Assembly: GCF_001748365.1 (NCBI RefSeq)
Contig: NZ_BDHH01000008.1
Location: 143,057 to 207,056, forward strand
Length of the DNA stretch: 64,000 bases
Origin: Fusibacter sp. 3D3
Lineage (GTDB): Bacteria; Bacillota; Clostridia; Peptostreptococcales; Acidaminobacteraceae
Direction: 5' to 3'
The notes under the pieces were generated by a model. The model saw only the letters and a program-made list of their open reading frames with translations, ran no database searches and was not told the DNA's origin. Shown here in pieces: positions 1 to 8,217 of the stretch; position 1 is the first letter of the stretch; each line of letters begins with the position of its first letter. The translations under genes and the position numbers were made by a program.

Positions 1-737
1 CAGCGGATGAAGCCAGTAATTTAGAAGTTGTAAATGCTTTGATTGCCTGTCTTAAGAAAAGAGAGAAAGCATGGCTATGTACAATTATTAATCAAAATGG
101 GGACAGGCAGCAATGTTTAGTTGAAGCGAAAGGGTGCGTTACTGGTGAACTCAAAGGAGAGGGTGAATTTTATAAGCGGATGATTTCAAATCCTGCAAAG
201 GTCATACTGCATTCTGAACGCTTTGAGTGTAAAAGAGTTGTGATTGAGCCTATACAGAGTGGTGGTTATTTGTACGTCTTTGGCGCAGGACATGTCTCTC
301 AAAAATTGGTCGGAGTCGCTGAAAAAGTAGGCTTTGATTCGATTGTCATAGATGATCGTCCAGAATTTTTAAACGCTGAACGCTTTCCAAATGTAACTCT
401 TATTTTAGTGTCTTCTCTAGAAGAGCCTCTACCTAAGCTGCCATATGACAGAGACAGCTATATGGTCATTGTCACAAGAGGACATATGCATGACAAGACC
501 ATTCTGGATCAAGTGCTCCATGTGCCTTCTGCATATATAGGCATGATTGGCAGTCGCCATAAGAGAGACTTGATTTACAAAGATCTCATTGAGCAAAAGG
601 GATATAGATCAGAAGCTTTTTCAAATGTCCATTGCCCAATTGGTTTAGAAATCTTCGCGGAATCACCAGAAGAAATTGCGGTTAGCATTGTGGCAGAGCT
701 CATAAAAGTAAGAGCCCAAAATACAAATGAAAGTTGA
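1..737 (+). CDS. XdhC family molybdenum hydroxylase maturation protein (5' end outside window)
   Basis: The reading frame is open from the window edge (first full codon at base 3), so the N-terminus is missing; a TTG at 39 is only an internal codon. About 244 residues are visible. The C-terminal half is an XdhC Rossmann domain, opening with the glycine-rich stretch YVFGAGHVSQKL and followed by the acidic strand end VIDDRPEF. The motif VTRGHMHD and the late GMIGSRHKR are typical of XdhC C-terminal domains. XdhC proteins bind molybdenum cofactor, help sulfurate it and insert it into xanthine dehydrogenase-type hydroxylases. The stop overlaps the start of the next gene by 11 bases, so the two are translationally coupled. 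The partner gene, a MobA-like transferase, fits the selenium-dependent molybdenum hydroxylase gene sets. Family assignment is firm; the hydroxylase served is not visible here. Confidence 0.88.
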   Translation, partial: ADEASNLEVVNALIACLKKREKAWLCTIINQNGDRQQCLVEAKGCVTGELKGEGEFYKRMISNPAKVILHSERFECKRVVIEPIQSGGYLYVFGAGHVSQKLVGVAEKVGFDSIVIDDRPEFLNAERFPNVTLILVSSLEEPLPKLPYDRDSYMVIVTRGHMHDKTILDQVLHVPSAYIGMIGSRHKRDLIYKDLIEQKGYRSEAFSNVHCPIGLEIFAESPEEIAVSIVAELIKVRAQNTNES

Positions 738-1899
738 AAAAATCACAGCACTTATACTTGCAGCTGGGCAATCTTCAAGAATGGGTGCACTAAAACCAAA
801 GCTTGAAATCGAAAATAAAGCGGCTATTTTGTGGGTGGTTGAAGCTTTTCGAAAATCTGGAATAGAAGATATCAGAGTGGTCGTAGGTTATCACTCAAAA
901 GAAGTAAGACAAGTCTTATCTGAAAAAAATATCAAAATCATTGAAAATAAAGCACCTGAAAGAGGCATGTTTTCTTCTGTTAAGGTGGGGATTGAGTCAT
1001 TAGAAAGTGATGTGGAAGGCATTCTGTTGATACCAGCGGATATCCCTATGATCAGAAGTCAAACCATAGAAAAAATTCTAGAAGCGCATACGGCGTATCC
1101 AGATAAAATTATTTTTCCAAGTTTTTTAGGTCAAAGAGGTCATCCGCCTTTTATCAACAGAGACTGTTTTAAGACGATTCTTGAAGCAGATGAAAATGCG
1201 AATTTAAGACAAGTCCTAGAATTGTTTAAGACGCGTTGGTTAGATCTACCTTGCGCAGATAACGGCATCTTGATGGATATGGATACATATGCCGATTATG
1301 AGCATATGGTGGCTTATGCGGCCACACGATTAACCCCAAATTTAGAGGAGTGTCAAGCACTACTGGATTTATTTCAGGTACCTGAAAAAGTGAGAAAGCA
1401 TTGCTTGGCAGTTTCCGAGTTGGCATGTAAAATTGCAAGGTGTTTAAACAACAAAGAAGGTCAGATTGTATCAGAACAGATTATAAAAATGGCAGGACTA
1501 CTACATGATGTGGGAAAAGGACAGCCGAATCATGCGCTTCTAGGGGCGAAAATGATTTCAAATGAAGGCTTTTACGGACTTGAAGAGATTATCTCTTGTC
1601 ATATGGATATTGAACTGCCACTCCATAATTTCAAAATTACTGAGAAAGAATTGCTCTATCTATCGGACAAGTTGACAGAAGAAGATCAGTATATAGCCTT
1701 GGAAACGAGATTTGAAAATACGCGAAAAAAATATCCCAAAGTTGATGAAAACAAGCTATTTCGCAGGTTTTATAATGCCAAGCGCATCAAAGACAAAATT
1801 GAAAGTATATTAATATTAGATGATTTATACGACTTTTTTAATGAAAAAAGTATGGTTAGGGTGTCAAATCCAAAAGTTGAGCAACCCTCTACTCTATGA
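727..1899 (+). CDS. MobA/MocA-like NTP transferase fused to HD domain (DVU_1551-like)
   Basis: The 390-residue protein has two parts. Residues 5-200 form a MobA-like nucleotidyltransferase: the signature LILAAGQSSRMG begins near residue 9, and the metal-site segment LLIPADIPM follows near 98. Residues 215-335 form an HD phosphohydrolase-like domain, with an early His in KHCLAVSELA and the HD pair in LLHDVGKG near residues 260-261. MocA-type enzymes add CMP or GMP to molybdopterin; the HD half could hydrolyse a nucleotide or phosphoester in the same pathway, which is inference. I recall this fusion being annotated as a DVU_1551-type NTP transferase. The last dozen codons and the stop lie inside a 120-nt inverted repeat, so the native C-terminus may have been altered. 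The gene overlaps xdhC and precedes the radical SAM gene by 94 bases. Confidence 0.85.
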   Translation: MKVEKITALILAAGQSSRMGALKPKLEIENKAAILWVVEAFRKSGIEDIRVVVGYHSKEVRQVLSEKNIKIIENKAPERGMFSSVKVGIESLESDVEGILLIPADIPMIRSQTIEKILEAHTAYPDKIIFPSFLGQRGHPPFINRDCFKTILEADENANLRQVLELFKTRWLDLPCADNGILMDMDTYADYEHMVAYAATRLTPNLEECQALLDLFQVPEKVRKHCLAVSELACKIARCLNNKEGQIVSEQIIKMAGLLHDVGKGQPNHALLGAKMISNEGFYGLEEIISCHMDIELPLHNFKITEKELLYLSDKLTEEDQYIALETRFENTRKKYPKVDENKLFRRFYNAKRIKDKIESILILDDLYDFFNEKSMVRVSNPKVEQPSTL

Positions 1900-1973
1900 T
1901 GTCGTTTACGGGAAGTACGCAATACAGCATAGGGTAGAGGGTTAATGCGAAACTGACTTTTGAGACCCTAACC
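1854..1973. repeat. 120-nt imperfect inverted repeat overlapping a gene end
   Basis: The left arm (1854-1898, beginning GGTTAGGGTGTCAAA) and right arm (1928-1973, ending TTTGAGACCCTAACC) are near-perfect reverse complements at both ends of the arms. The inner 16 bp (AACCCTCTACTCTATG against CATAGGGTAGAGGGTT) pair with one G-U, and the outer 15 bp pair with one mismatch. About 29 nt separate the arms. The left arm encodes the C-terminal residues and stop codon of the NTP transferase. No U-run follows, so it is not a classical terminator. It could be a small MITE-like insertion or an RNA structure modulating readthrough to the radical SAM gene. Confidence 0.75.
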
Positions 1974-1993
1974 CAATATGGAGGCTATCAATA

Positions 1994-3349
1994 ATGAATG
2001 CAGTAAAAGTCTATTCTAGAACCGAAAGCGTTTGCCCAGTTTGTCTAAGCAGAGTGGACGCTGAAATTATCAGAGAGGGTGACTGCAGTTATCTTGTAAA
2101 ATCGTGTCCCGAACATGGTGCCTTTTCAACGCTTATTTGGGAGGGCAGCCCTGAAATTGAAAGCTGGTGTGGTGAGCGGAATTCTTTTGATAAAGTTTTA
2201 CAACCCAGCGAGGGTGAGGGATGTCCCTATGAGTGCGGCATATGTCCAGAACATCAACAACACTCTTGTTGTGTACTACTAGAAGTCACCCAGCGCTGTA
2301 ATTTGAAATGCCCAGTCTGCTTCGCAGAGGCAGGGAGTGCGCATAGTGTTGACCCTGTTATGTCACAAATTCAGGCGTGGTATGAAATGTTACTTTCAAA
2401 AGGCGGGCCCTTCAACATTCAACTCTCCGGTGGAGAACCAACGATGAGAGATGATTTGCCTGAAATTATAAGTCTGGGTAAAAAGATGGGATTTGTTTTT
2501 TTTCAGGTCAATACAAACGGCATACGATTGGCAGAAGATTCTAGTTATTGCGAAAGATTAGCTAAAGCAGGTCTCAATTGCGTCTTTTTACAATTTGATG
2601 GTTTAAAGGATTCTATATATAAAGCGCTCAGAGGCCGAGCACTTTTAGAACAGAAAATAAGAGCCATAGAAAATTGTAAACAGGCAGGGATTGGCGTTGT
2701 TTTAGTGCCCACAGTGGTGAAGGGCATCAATGATTTAGAGCTTGGCGAGATTATTGACTTTGCAGCGCATAATATGCCGATCGTACGAGGGGTTCACTTC
2801 CAACCGATTAGTCATTTTGGCAGATATCCAGAATCTTTTTCAGATGAGCGGATGACGATACCGGAACTTTTAAGGGGGATCGAGAAACAAACGAATGGTG
2901 GGATTAAAGCATCTGCATTTATACCGCCCTCAAGTGAACATCCACTTTGTTCTTTTAATGGCAAATTTACACTTCAGAAAGAGGGGCACTTTAAAAGTAT
3001 CTCTGAATTTGGTAAATCCAAATCCTGTTGCTGTAGTGTGGAAACACCTGCGGAAAGTGCCATGAAATATGTGGCTAGGCAGTGGTCGGCACCAAAGTTA
3101 AATACACTTGAAGTGGTTCAGCCTGAACAAACCATTTCGTTAATACCAGATTTGACAAGTTTAGATGATTTTTTAGAGCAGGCCAAAATGACCTTAGCCA
3201 TTTCTGGAATGGCATTTCAAGATGCGTGGACACTTGATTTAAAACGCCTTAAAAGTTGCCATATTCACGTGGTAAGTCAAAAGGGTGACTTGATTCCATT
3301 TTGTGCTTATAACCTCACAAGTAAGGATGGTAAGAGCCTTTATAGATGA
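1994..3349 (+). CDS. Radical SAM protein, MJ0619/TrsS-like
   Basis: This 451-residue protein carries a CxxxCxxC radical SAM cluster motif in QRCNLKCPVCFAEAG (Cys near 102, 106 and 109). It is preceded by a Cys-rich segment CPYECGICPEHQ near residues 77-87. The SAM-binding glycine motif LSGGEPTMRDD follows. The C-terminus has the characteristic block AFQDAW...DLKRL...CHIHVV and ends PFCAYNLTSKDGKSLYR. In MJ0619-like enzymes this block accompanies methylation of a pterin ring. In bacteria, relatives beside Mo-hydroxylase accessory genes are, as I recall, named TrsS and are sometimes selenoproteins. Here no in-frame TGA is read; a CCC triplet (SKSCCCSVE) sits in the C-terminal third. The start is supported by a GGAGG placed 10 nt upstream. 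Pterin or molybdopterin modification is a hypothesis from family and context. Confidence 0.82.
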   Translation: MNAVKVYSRTESVCPVCLSRVDAEIIREGDCSYLVKSCPEHGAFSTLIWEGSPEIESWCGERNSFDKVLQPSEGEGCPYECGICPEHQQHSCCVLLEVTQRCNLKCPVCFAEAGSAHSVDPVMSQIQAWYEMLLSKGGPFNIQLSGGEPTMRDDLPEIISLGKKMGFVFFQVNTNGIRLAEDSSYCERLAKAGLNCVFLQFDGLKDSIYKALRGRALLEQKIRAIENCKQAGIGVVLVPTVVKGINDLELGEIIDFAAHNMPIVRGVHFQPISHFGRYPESFSDERMTIPELLRGIEKQTNGGIKASAFIPPSSEHPLCSFNGKFTLQKEGHFKSISEFGKSKSCCCSVETPAESAMKYVARQWSAPKLNTLEVVQPEQTISLIPDLTSLDDFLEQAKMTLAISGMAFQDAWTLDLKRLKSCHIHVVSQKGDLIPFCAYNLTSKDGKSLYR

Positions 3350-3379
3350 TCAGAATATGTAAAGTTGGGAGGGCGTGTG

Positions 3380-4702
3380 GTGTTTGAAAGTACAGTAAAA
3401 TCTGTTTTAGATTTATGGGTGGCAGAAGAAATGGGCTCAAATCTTCACGAATTTTCGGATGCTATTTCGAAAAATCAAAAAGAATTACGATCGCAAATAT
3501 TGTCTTTTGCAACCTCTAAAAGTGTTTTTTATAGAACACATATGGGGATATCGCTAGAGATCACACCAGAGATAGTGCAAAGAGACTGGCAATCTGTGCC
3601 CTTTACAACAGCTGAGGACATAAAATTGAGAGGTTTAGAAATGCTTTGTTGTTCTCAAGATGACATCAAACGCGTGGTGACCTTAGAGACCTCTGGAACA
3701 ACAGGGACCCCCAAACGGCTCTATTTTACTGAGCATGATCAAAAGCGAACTATTGATTATTTTAGAGTAGGCATGGATACTTTTACGAATGTAGGCGATA
3801 AAGTCCTTATATTATTGCCTTGTGAAAGAGAGGGGAGCATCGGTAAACTTTTAGGTAATGCGCTTAAATTAGGGGGTAAAACGCCTATATTACAGGGTGT
3901 GGTTAAAGATTTGCAAGAGACTTTCAAGGTGATTGAAGAGCTTGAGCCAGATGTGATCGTGGGGATTCCATTTCAAGTCCTTGCGCTTGTGAAATATGGT
4001 GTATTTATGAATAAAGGCATCATAACGGTTAAAAAAATGCTTTTGAGTACGGACTTTGTTTCTCAAACAGCCGTAAAATTTATAGAGCAATATTGGCATT
4101 GTGAAGTCTTTAGATATTATGGCATGACTGAATCAGGATTTGGCGGGGGCATAGAATGTAGGTGTCATGAGGGCTATCATTTATATGAATCTGATTTTTA
4201 TATAGAAATAATGGATCCTATTTCGGGTAACTGCTTGCCAGTGGGTGAGACTGGTGAAGTCGTGATAACGACTTTAAAAAGAGAAGGGATGCCTCTAATA
4301 CGCTATAGGACGGGTGATCAATCTCGTATGATCTCAGAGCCCTGTGGCTGTGGCTCTGTATTAAAACGGTTAGATGTGATTAAAACACGTCTGAATGGGC
4401 GCATTCAGCTCTATGGGGGCGACTATCTTACTAAAGGGGAAGTAGATGATGTTCTACTCGATATAAAATCGCTAGTAGACTACAAAATACAATTTAAAAG
4501 AAATAAGGTACAAGACACGCTTTGTTTACAGCTTTATTATTTGTCAGACGCCGTTGATGAGCAATTCATTATAGAGCGTTTAAAAGGCATTGAGACCATA
4601 AAAAGGGCATTAAAACAAAATAAATTAAGTATTGGTGTGGATTCAATAATCGTAAAAACAGACTACTGTCCTCACCCAGCAAAAAGAAAAATAGAGGAGT
4701 GA
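3380..4702 (+). CDS. AMP-dependent ligase, phenylacetate-CoA ligase-like (DVU_1553-like)
   Basis: The protein is about 440 residues and belongs to the ANL adenylating superfamily. The P-loop is SGTTGTPKR, the A5-type motif is YGMTESGFGGG, and the hinge/A8 region is RYRTGDQSR. A C-terminal domain follows, with a Cys-containing CGCGSVLKRL insert as in PaaK-like ligases. Such enzymes activate a carboxylate as an acyl-AMP and usually pass it to CoA. The substrate is unknown; the operon suggests it acts in Mo-hydroxylase maturation and not in aromatic catabolism. I prefer the GTG at 3380, about 7 nt after GGGAGGG, over the TTG at 3365, which overlaps that ribosome binding site. The next gene begins 4 nt downstream, so tight operon membership is clear. 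Confidence 0.8.
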   Translation: MFESTVKSVLDLWVAEEMGSNLHEFSDAISKNQKELRSQILSFATSKSVFYRTHMGISLEITPEIVQRDWQSVPFTTAEDIKLRGLEMLCCSQDDIKRVVTLETSGTTGTPKRLYFTEHDQKRTIDYFRVGMDTFTNVGDKVLILLPCEREGSIGKLLGNALKLGGKTPILQGVVKDLQETFKVIEELEPDVIVGIPFQVLALVKYGVFMNKGIITVKKMLLSTDFVSQTAVKFIEQYWHCEVFRYYGMTESGFGGGIECRCHEGYHLYESDFYIEIMDPISGNCLPVGETGEVVITTLKREGMPLIRYRTGDQSRMISEPCGCGSVLKRLDVIKTRLNGRIQLYGGDYLTKGEVDDVLLDIKSLVDYKIQFKRNKVQDTLCLQLYYLSDAVDEQFIIERLKGIETIKRALKQNKLSIGVDSIIVKTDYCPHPAKRKIEE

Positions 4703-4706
4703 AGAC

Positions 4707-5324
4707 ATGTCAAAGAAGACCCTATATTTGATTCGTCACTGTAGACCTACGCTTGTAGACGGACAACGTCGCTTTATTGGACAAACGGATTTACCTCTAA
4801 GTGAAGATGGGGTTATTCAGGCAAAAGCACTTGGTCAGTTTTTCAAGGATAAAGATATCGAGGCAATTTATTGTAGTGATCTCATGAGATCCTATGATAC
4901 CGCCAAAGAAATAGGCCTTCAAAATGAACTTCATGTACAGGTAATCACTGCATTTAAAGAAATCAATTTAGGCCAGTGGGAAGGCGAGACATTTGCTGAA
5001 ATTGCAAGATGTTATCCAGAAGCGTTTCAGGCAAGGGGGCAAGATATTGGTTATTTTAGACCTCCAGAAGGCGAGAGCTTCATTGATTTAAGTAAAAGGG
5101 TTTTACCAATCTTTGAAAAAATCATAAGGCAGGACAATAAATCGGTTGTCATTGTTGGTCATGCAGGGGTTAATAGGATGATCCTTTGCAATCTCCTAAA
5201 TATTCAGATGAAAAATATGTTCAAAATCAGTCAAAATTATGGTGGCATTAACATCATACAAGGTAAAATAAGTGATTTGAGACTGAAAACGCTGAATATG
5301 CTATTAGAGGAAATTAGAGAATGA
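4707..5324 (+). CDS. Histidine phosphatase family protein (alpha-ribazole phosphatase-like)
   Basis: The 205-residue protein has the phosphohistidine motif LIRHCRPT near residue 9, where the usual RHGE/T has become RHCR. It also has the conserved SDLMRSYDTA, INLGQWEG and the second catalytic His in VIVGHAGVNRMIL. The family includes phosphoglycerate mutases, CobC alpha-ribazole phosphatases and broad phosphatases. Length and the GQWEG motif are nearest the CobC-like group. A cobamide role is possible, but the neighbours argue for a nucleotide or cofactor intermediate in Mo-hydroxylase maturation. The Cys in place of Gly after the catalytic His is unusual. RBS GAGGAGTGAAG precedes the ATG. Confidence 0.8.
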   Translation: MSKKTLYLIRHCRPTLVDGQRRFIGQTDLPLSEDGVIQAKALGQFFKDKDIEAIYCSDLMRSYDTAKEIGLQNELHVQVITAFKEINLGQWEGETFAEIARCYPEAFQARGQDIGYFRPPEGESFIDLSKRVLPIFEKIIRQDNKSVVIVGHAGVNRMILCNLLNIQMKNMFKISQNYGGINIIQGKISDLRLKTLNMLLEEIRE

Positions 5325-5342
5325 AATTATGGAGGTGTAGCA

Positions 5343-5540
5343 ATGGAAAATAATACAAATAAGTGTCAAAGATGTGGCAATGAGATTCTCAATCAAGTGC
5401 TTTACAAGTGTGTTCGATGTTTTACGGCGTATTGTATTTCATGCGAGGATTCAAATGAAGGTCGCTGTTGTCCAAAGTGTGGTATGGGTGCAAGGATGAT
5501 CTTAGATCAGACACCCTCTAAAAAAGAGGAGGAAGCTTAA
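5343..5540 (+). CDS. Small zinc-ribbon / treble-clef protein
   Basis: This 65-residue protein has nine cysteines arranged mainly as CxxC pairs: CQRCG, CVRC, CISC and CPKCG. That could coordinate two metal ions in a double zinc-ribbon or B-box-like fold. There is no signal peptide or membrane segment. It is the penultimate gene of the molybdenum-hydroxylase accessory operon, has its own GGAGG ribosome binding site, and its stop overlaps the next start by one base. Function is not recognised. Redox, metal delivery or protein interaction are all compatible with the sequence. Confidence 0.7.
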   Translation: MENNTNKCQRCGNEILNQVLYKCVRCFTAYCISCEDSNEGRCCPKCGMGARMILDQTPSKKEEEA

Positions 5541-5848
5541 TGGAAAAGCAAATAGAGCAAGAACTTTTACCAGAAAAGATTGAAGCAGAAGTGGTGACAA
5601 TTGAAGTCACCGATGTCAAGACTGGCAAAGTCTATAAGAGAGAGGTGCCGCTATTTTATAAAGAAAATGACAATGGAATCATTTTGTGTGGCGAAGATTC
5701 AAGAGGGCAAAAAAGTGAAATCGTATTTCTTTCGGATGTTGCAATCGAAAAAATGATGAATTTTATGGGGAAGGGACCAGATTACTCGCATCATGATCAT
5801 TCAGAACATGATCATTCAGAACAGGATCATCCTGAGTATGTGTTATAA
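5540..5848 (+). CDS. Small protein with histidine-rich C-terminal tail
   Basis: The protein is 102 residues. Residues 17-75 form a predicted beta-rich domain (strands such as EVVTIEVTDV and KREVPLFYK). The tail near residues 80-98 is a tandem His/Asp/Glu/Ser repeat (SHHDHSEHDHSEQDH) of the type seen in nickel, zinc or other metal storage or delivery proteins. The start overlaps the stop of the zinc-ribbon gene, so the two products are probably made in equal amounts. I do not recognise the globular domain. A metallochaperone or metal-buffer role is inference from the tail and operon only. A terminator follows within 60-100 nt, so this is the last gene of the operon. Confidence 0.68.
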   Translation: MEKQIEQELLPEKIEAEVVTIEVTDVKTGKVYKREVPLFYKENDNGIILCGEDSRGQKSEIVFLSDVAIEKMMNFMGKGPDYSHHDHSEHDHSEQDHPEYVL

Positions 5849-5907
5849 AGTTTTCGATCAAATGTCAGACGCGTATTTATGACAATATATTAAATTATAG
5901 ACCCTGA

Positions 5908-5948
5908 AAACGACTGGATATGAAAGATTGATATTGAGTCGTTTTTTT
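5908..5948 (+). terminator. Rho-independent terminator of the Mo-hydroxylase accessory operon
   Basis: AAACGACT at 5908-5915 pairs with AGTCGTTT at 5937-5944, followed by a T-run. It lies 60 nt after the last gene of the operon. Confidence 0.75.
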
Positions 5949-6080
5949 ATTGAAATGATTAAAATGAAAGCTTTAGGATTTAACAGTAGTGCTGAAGTGA
6001 ACAAGGTGATATAATAAATATTACGTAAAGTTAACAATTAGATGGTGGTGTAAAAAAAATAAGCAACACAGGAGCGTTTT

Positions 6081-7214
6081 ATGTTGAAAATTTTACAAGG
6101 CTTTAGTTCGAAAAAGACAACGATCGAAGCGATAAAGGAAAATTATGAGCAAATTAAGCAATCCAATGTAAAATATGTCATGTTTTTTGCTTCAAATCAA
6201 TATGACTTTGATGAAATTGCGAGCGTTTTTAAGGCTTACTTTCCAGAACATGATGTAGTGGGCTGTACCACGGCAGGTGAAATTTCTAATCAGTGTTTAA
6301 CCGAGCATTCCTTAGTCAGTTTATCGATTGCATCAGATGATTTTCATGTGGCTTCTATTATGCTTGAAAATATTTCAGAATATCCAATTCTATATCATGA
6401 TCGGATCAACGAAGCCTTAAAATTATTAAAAGTGGATCCAAAGACGGTAGCCAAGCAAAAAAATCTATTTGGCATTACACTTATGGATGGCTTATCAGCA
6501 GGGGAAGAAAAAGCATTATCGGTCATCAATGGCGTTTTAGGAGATAATAATTTACCGCTCATAGGCGCATCAGCAGGGGATGGCTTAGACTTTAAAGAGA
6601 CAAAAATAGCTTTAAATGGTGTTGTGTATAGTAATGCGGCACTGATCTCATTTATTAAAACAGGGCATCCATTTTTCATTTACAAAGAAAACATATTCAA
6701 GCCCATGGGCAAACAAATGGTGGTTACAAAAGCAGACGTTGCTAAGAGAACCGTCTATGAGTTTGACAATAAACCAGCAGCCAAGTGTTATGCGGAGAAG
6801 TTGAACATAAGAGCAGATCAACTCAGTCAGTATTTTGCAAAAAATCCGCTAGGGCGAAGACTTGATGAAAAAATATGGATTACATCGCCTTTTAACATCA
6901 ATCCGGATCAATCCATCGAATTTTATTGTAGAGTGCTCACCAATTCAGTTCTCGAAATATTGGAACCCAATAATCCTTTAGAGGTTATCCAAGAAACCAA
7001 AAGAGTCATCAAGGAAAATGTACGCAACATTAAAGGCCTGCTCGTTTTTAATTGCATCCTCAGGCGTCTTCAATTTGATAAAGAAAATATAGGCAAACAA
7101 ATCATTGGACCACTTTGCGAACTTGGACCTGTGACAGGTTTTTCGAGTTATGGGGAACAATTAGACAGTACACATCTCAACCAAACAATGGTGGTATTAA
7201 CTTTAGGGGAGTGA
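6081..7214 (+). CDS. FIST domain signal-transduction protein
   Basis: The 377-residue protein matches the FIST family: an N-terminal domain with the conserved [10 protein letters not shown] near residue 60 and a glycine-rich [12 protein letters not shown] near residue 155. The C-terminal FIST_C region (about 230-370) ends in the [10 protein letters not shown] motif. FIST domains are thought to sense small ligands, possibly amino acids, upstream of chemotaxis transducers, kinases or cyclases. The protein is soluble, with no membrane segment. A TATAAT-type -10 lies at about 6012, and an AGGAG site precedes the ATG. A chemotaxis transducer gene starts 4 nt downstream, so ligand binding here is probably read out by that partner. 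The ligand cannot be read from the sequence. Confidence 0.88.
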   Translation: MLKILQGFSSKKTTIEAIKENYEQIKQSNVKYVMFFASNQYDFDEIASVFKAYFPEHDVVGCTTAGEISNQCLTEHSLVSLSIASDDFHVASIMLENISEYPILYHDRINEALKLLKVDPKTVAKQKNLFGITLMDGLSAGEEKALSVINGVLGDNNLPLIGASAGDGLDFKETKIALNGVVYSNAALISFIKTGHPFFIYKENIFKPMGKQMVVTKADVAKRTVYEFDNKPAAKCYAEKLNIRADQLSQYFAKNPLGRRLDEKIWITSPFNINPDQSIEFYCRVLTNSVLEILEPNNPLEVIQETKRVIKENVRNIKGLLVFNCILRRLQFDKENIGKQIIGPLCELGPVTGFSSYGEQLDSTHLNQTMVVLTLGE

Positions 7215-7218
7215 GTTT

Positions 7219-8208
7219 ATGGGGAAATGGTTTAAAAAAAATCAGTACAGTGAATCTGTTGGTGCAAGCAATGAGGTCAAAGATTCAAGTAAGATTTTAG
7301 TGGACAGAGCAACTTTTATGAAAGTGCACAGCACACTTATTTTCGTCAATCAATTGCTAAATCAGCGCGTAGAGCAAGTGTTGAGCAATGAGGGGGACAT
7401 TACGAAGCAATTTGATGACATGCTTCATTCCATTGTGGGCAATAATGACAGTGTGGAGAAGATGGGGCAGAATATGATTCACTTGAAAAGTAATTTTGAA
7501 ATTGAAAAAGATCAAATGCGTCAAGTTATTGACGGCATTAACCTCACAACCCAGGAAACTTCAAAAGGGGATCAAGATATTAATGCGTTGTCTGAACAGG
7601 TGGATGTCATTATTAAAATATTCGGAGAATTTAATGAAGCGTTTGGAGAACTCAAGGTTTACTATACTAAAATTCAAGAATTTACAAATAGTATCAAAAA
7701 CATTTCAAGCCAAACCAACCTATTGGCCTTAAATGCCTCTATTGAAGCAGCAAGGGCAGGCGAACAGGGCAAGGGCTTTGCGGTTGTTGCAGGCGAAGTC
7801 CGAAAACTATCGGAAGAAACAGAAAAGGCATCCTCTGAAATTGAGTCGAATATCATGCGCATTCAAAATGCCATGAATACATTGGGTGCAAAAAACGATT
7901 TGGCGAAAAAAGAAGTTCTTACAGGCAAAGCACTGACTCAAAAAACCAAAAAAGTACTTGATGAAATTTTAGGTTTGCAAGAAAACTTGTCAAGAAACGT
8001 AAACGAAGTCAATGTGACGGTGAGCCACAATACACTTAGCATTGAAAATATCACAAAAGAAGTGATGGCAATCAGCGATTATATAAGAGCTGATGAGATC
8101 ACGATGAAGAAACTGATGAACGAAACAGAGGAAAAAACTTATATCTTTGGGGATATTATTTCATACATTGAGCAGTCCAAAGCACTTTTAGAAAAAATGG
8201 ATTTATAG
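7219..8208 (+). CDS. Soluble methyl-accepting chemotaxis-type transducer
   Basis: This 329-residue protein contains the cytoplasmic signalling hairpin of MCPs, with the CheA/CheW-contact tip [20 protein letters not shown] near residues 170-190. It lacks transmembrane segments and a periplasmic sensor. The N-terminal 150 residues are helical with no recognised ligand domain. The upstream FIST gene, 4 nt away, is the likely sensory partner, giving a two-protein cytoplasmic receptor. The start has a GGGGAGTGAG ribosome binding site overlapping the FIST stop. The gene converges on the MATE gene with only 9 nt between the stops, and no separate terminator is visible. Confidence 0.88.
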   Translation: MGKWFKKNQYSESVGASNEVKDSSKILVDRATFMKVHSTLIFVNQLLNQRVEQVLSNEGDITKQFDDMLHSIVGNNDSVEKMGQNMIHLKSNFEIEKDQMRQVIDGINLTTQETSKGDQDINALSEQVDVIIKIFGEFNEAFGELKVYYTKIQEFTNSIKNISSQTNLLALNASIEAARAGEQGKGFAVVAGEVRKLSEETEKASSEIESNIMRIQNAMNTLGAKNDLAKKEVLTGKALTQKTKKVLDEILGLQENLSRNVNEVNVTVSHNTLSIENITKEVMAISDYIRADEITMKKLMNETEEKTYIFGDIISYIEQSKALLEKMDL

Positions 8209-8217
8209 TCTTTTCTT

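Noticed and set aside
3000-3060. Selenocysteine codon in the radical SAM gene, as in some TrsS relatives
   Set aside because: The frame reads Cys codons in the CCC region and has no in-frame TGA; the C-terminal block ends normally at the stop.
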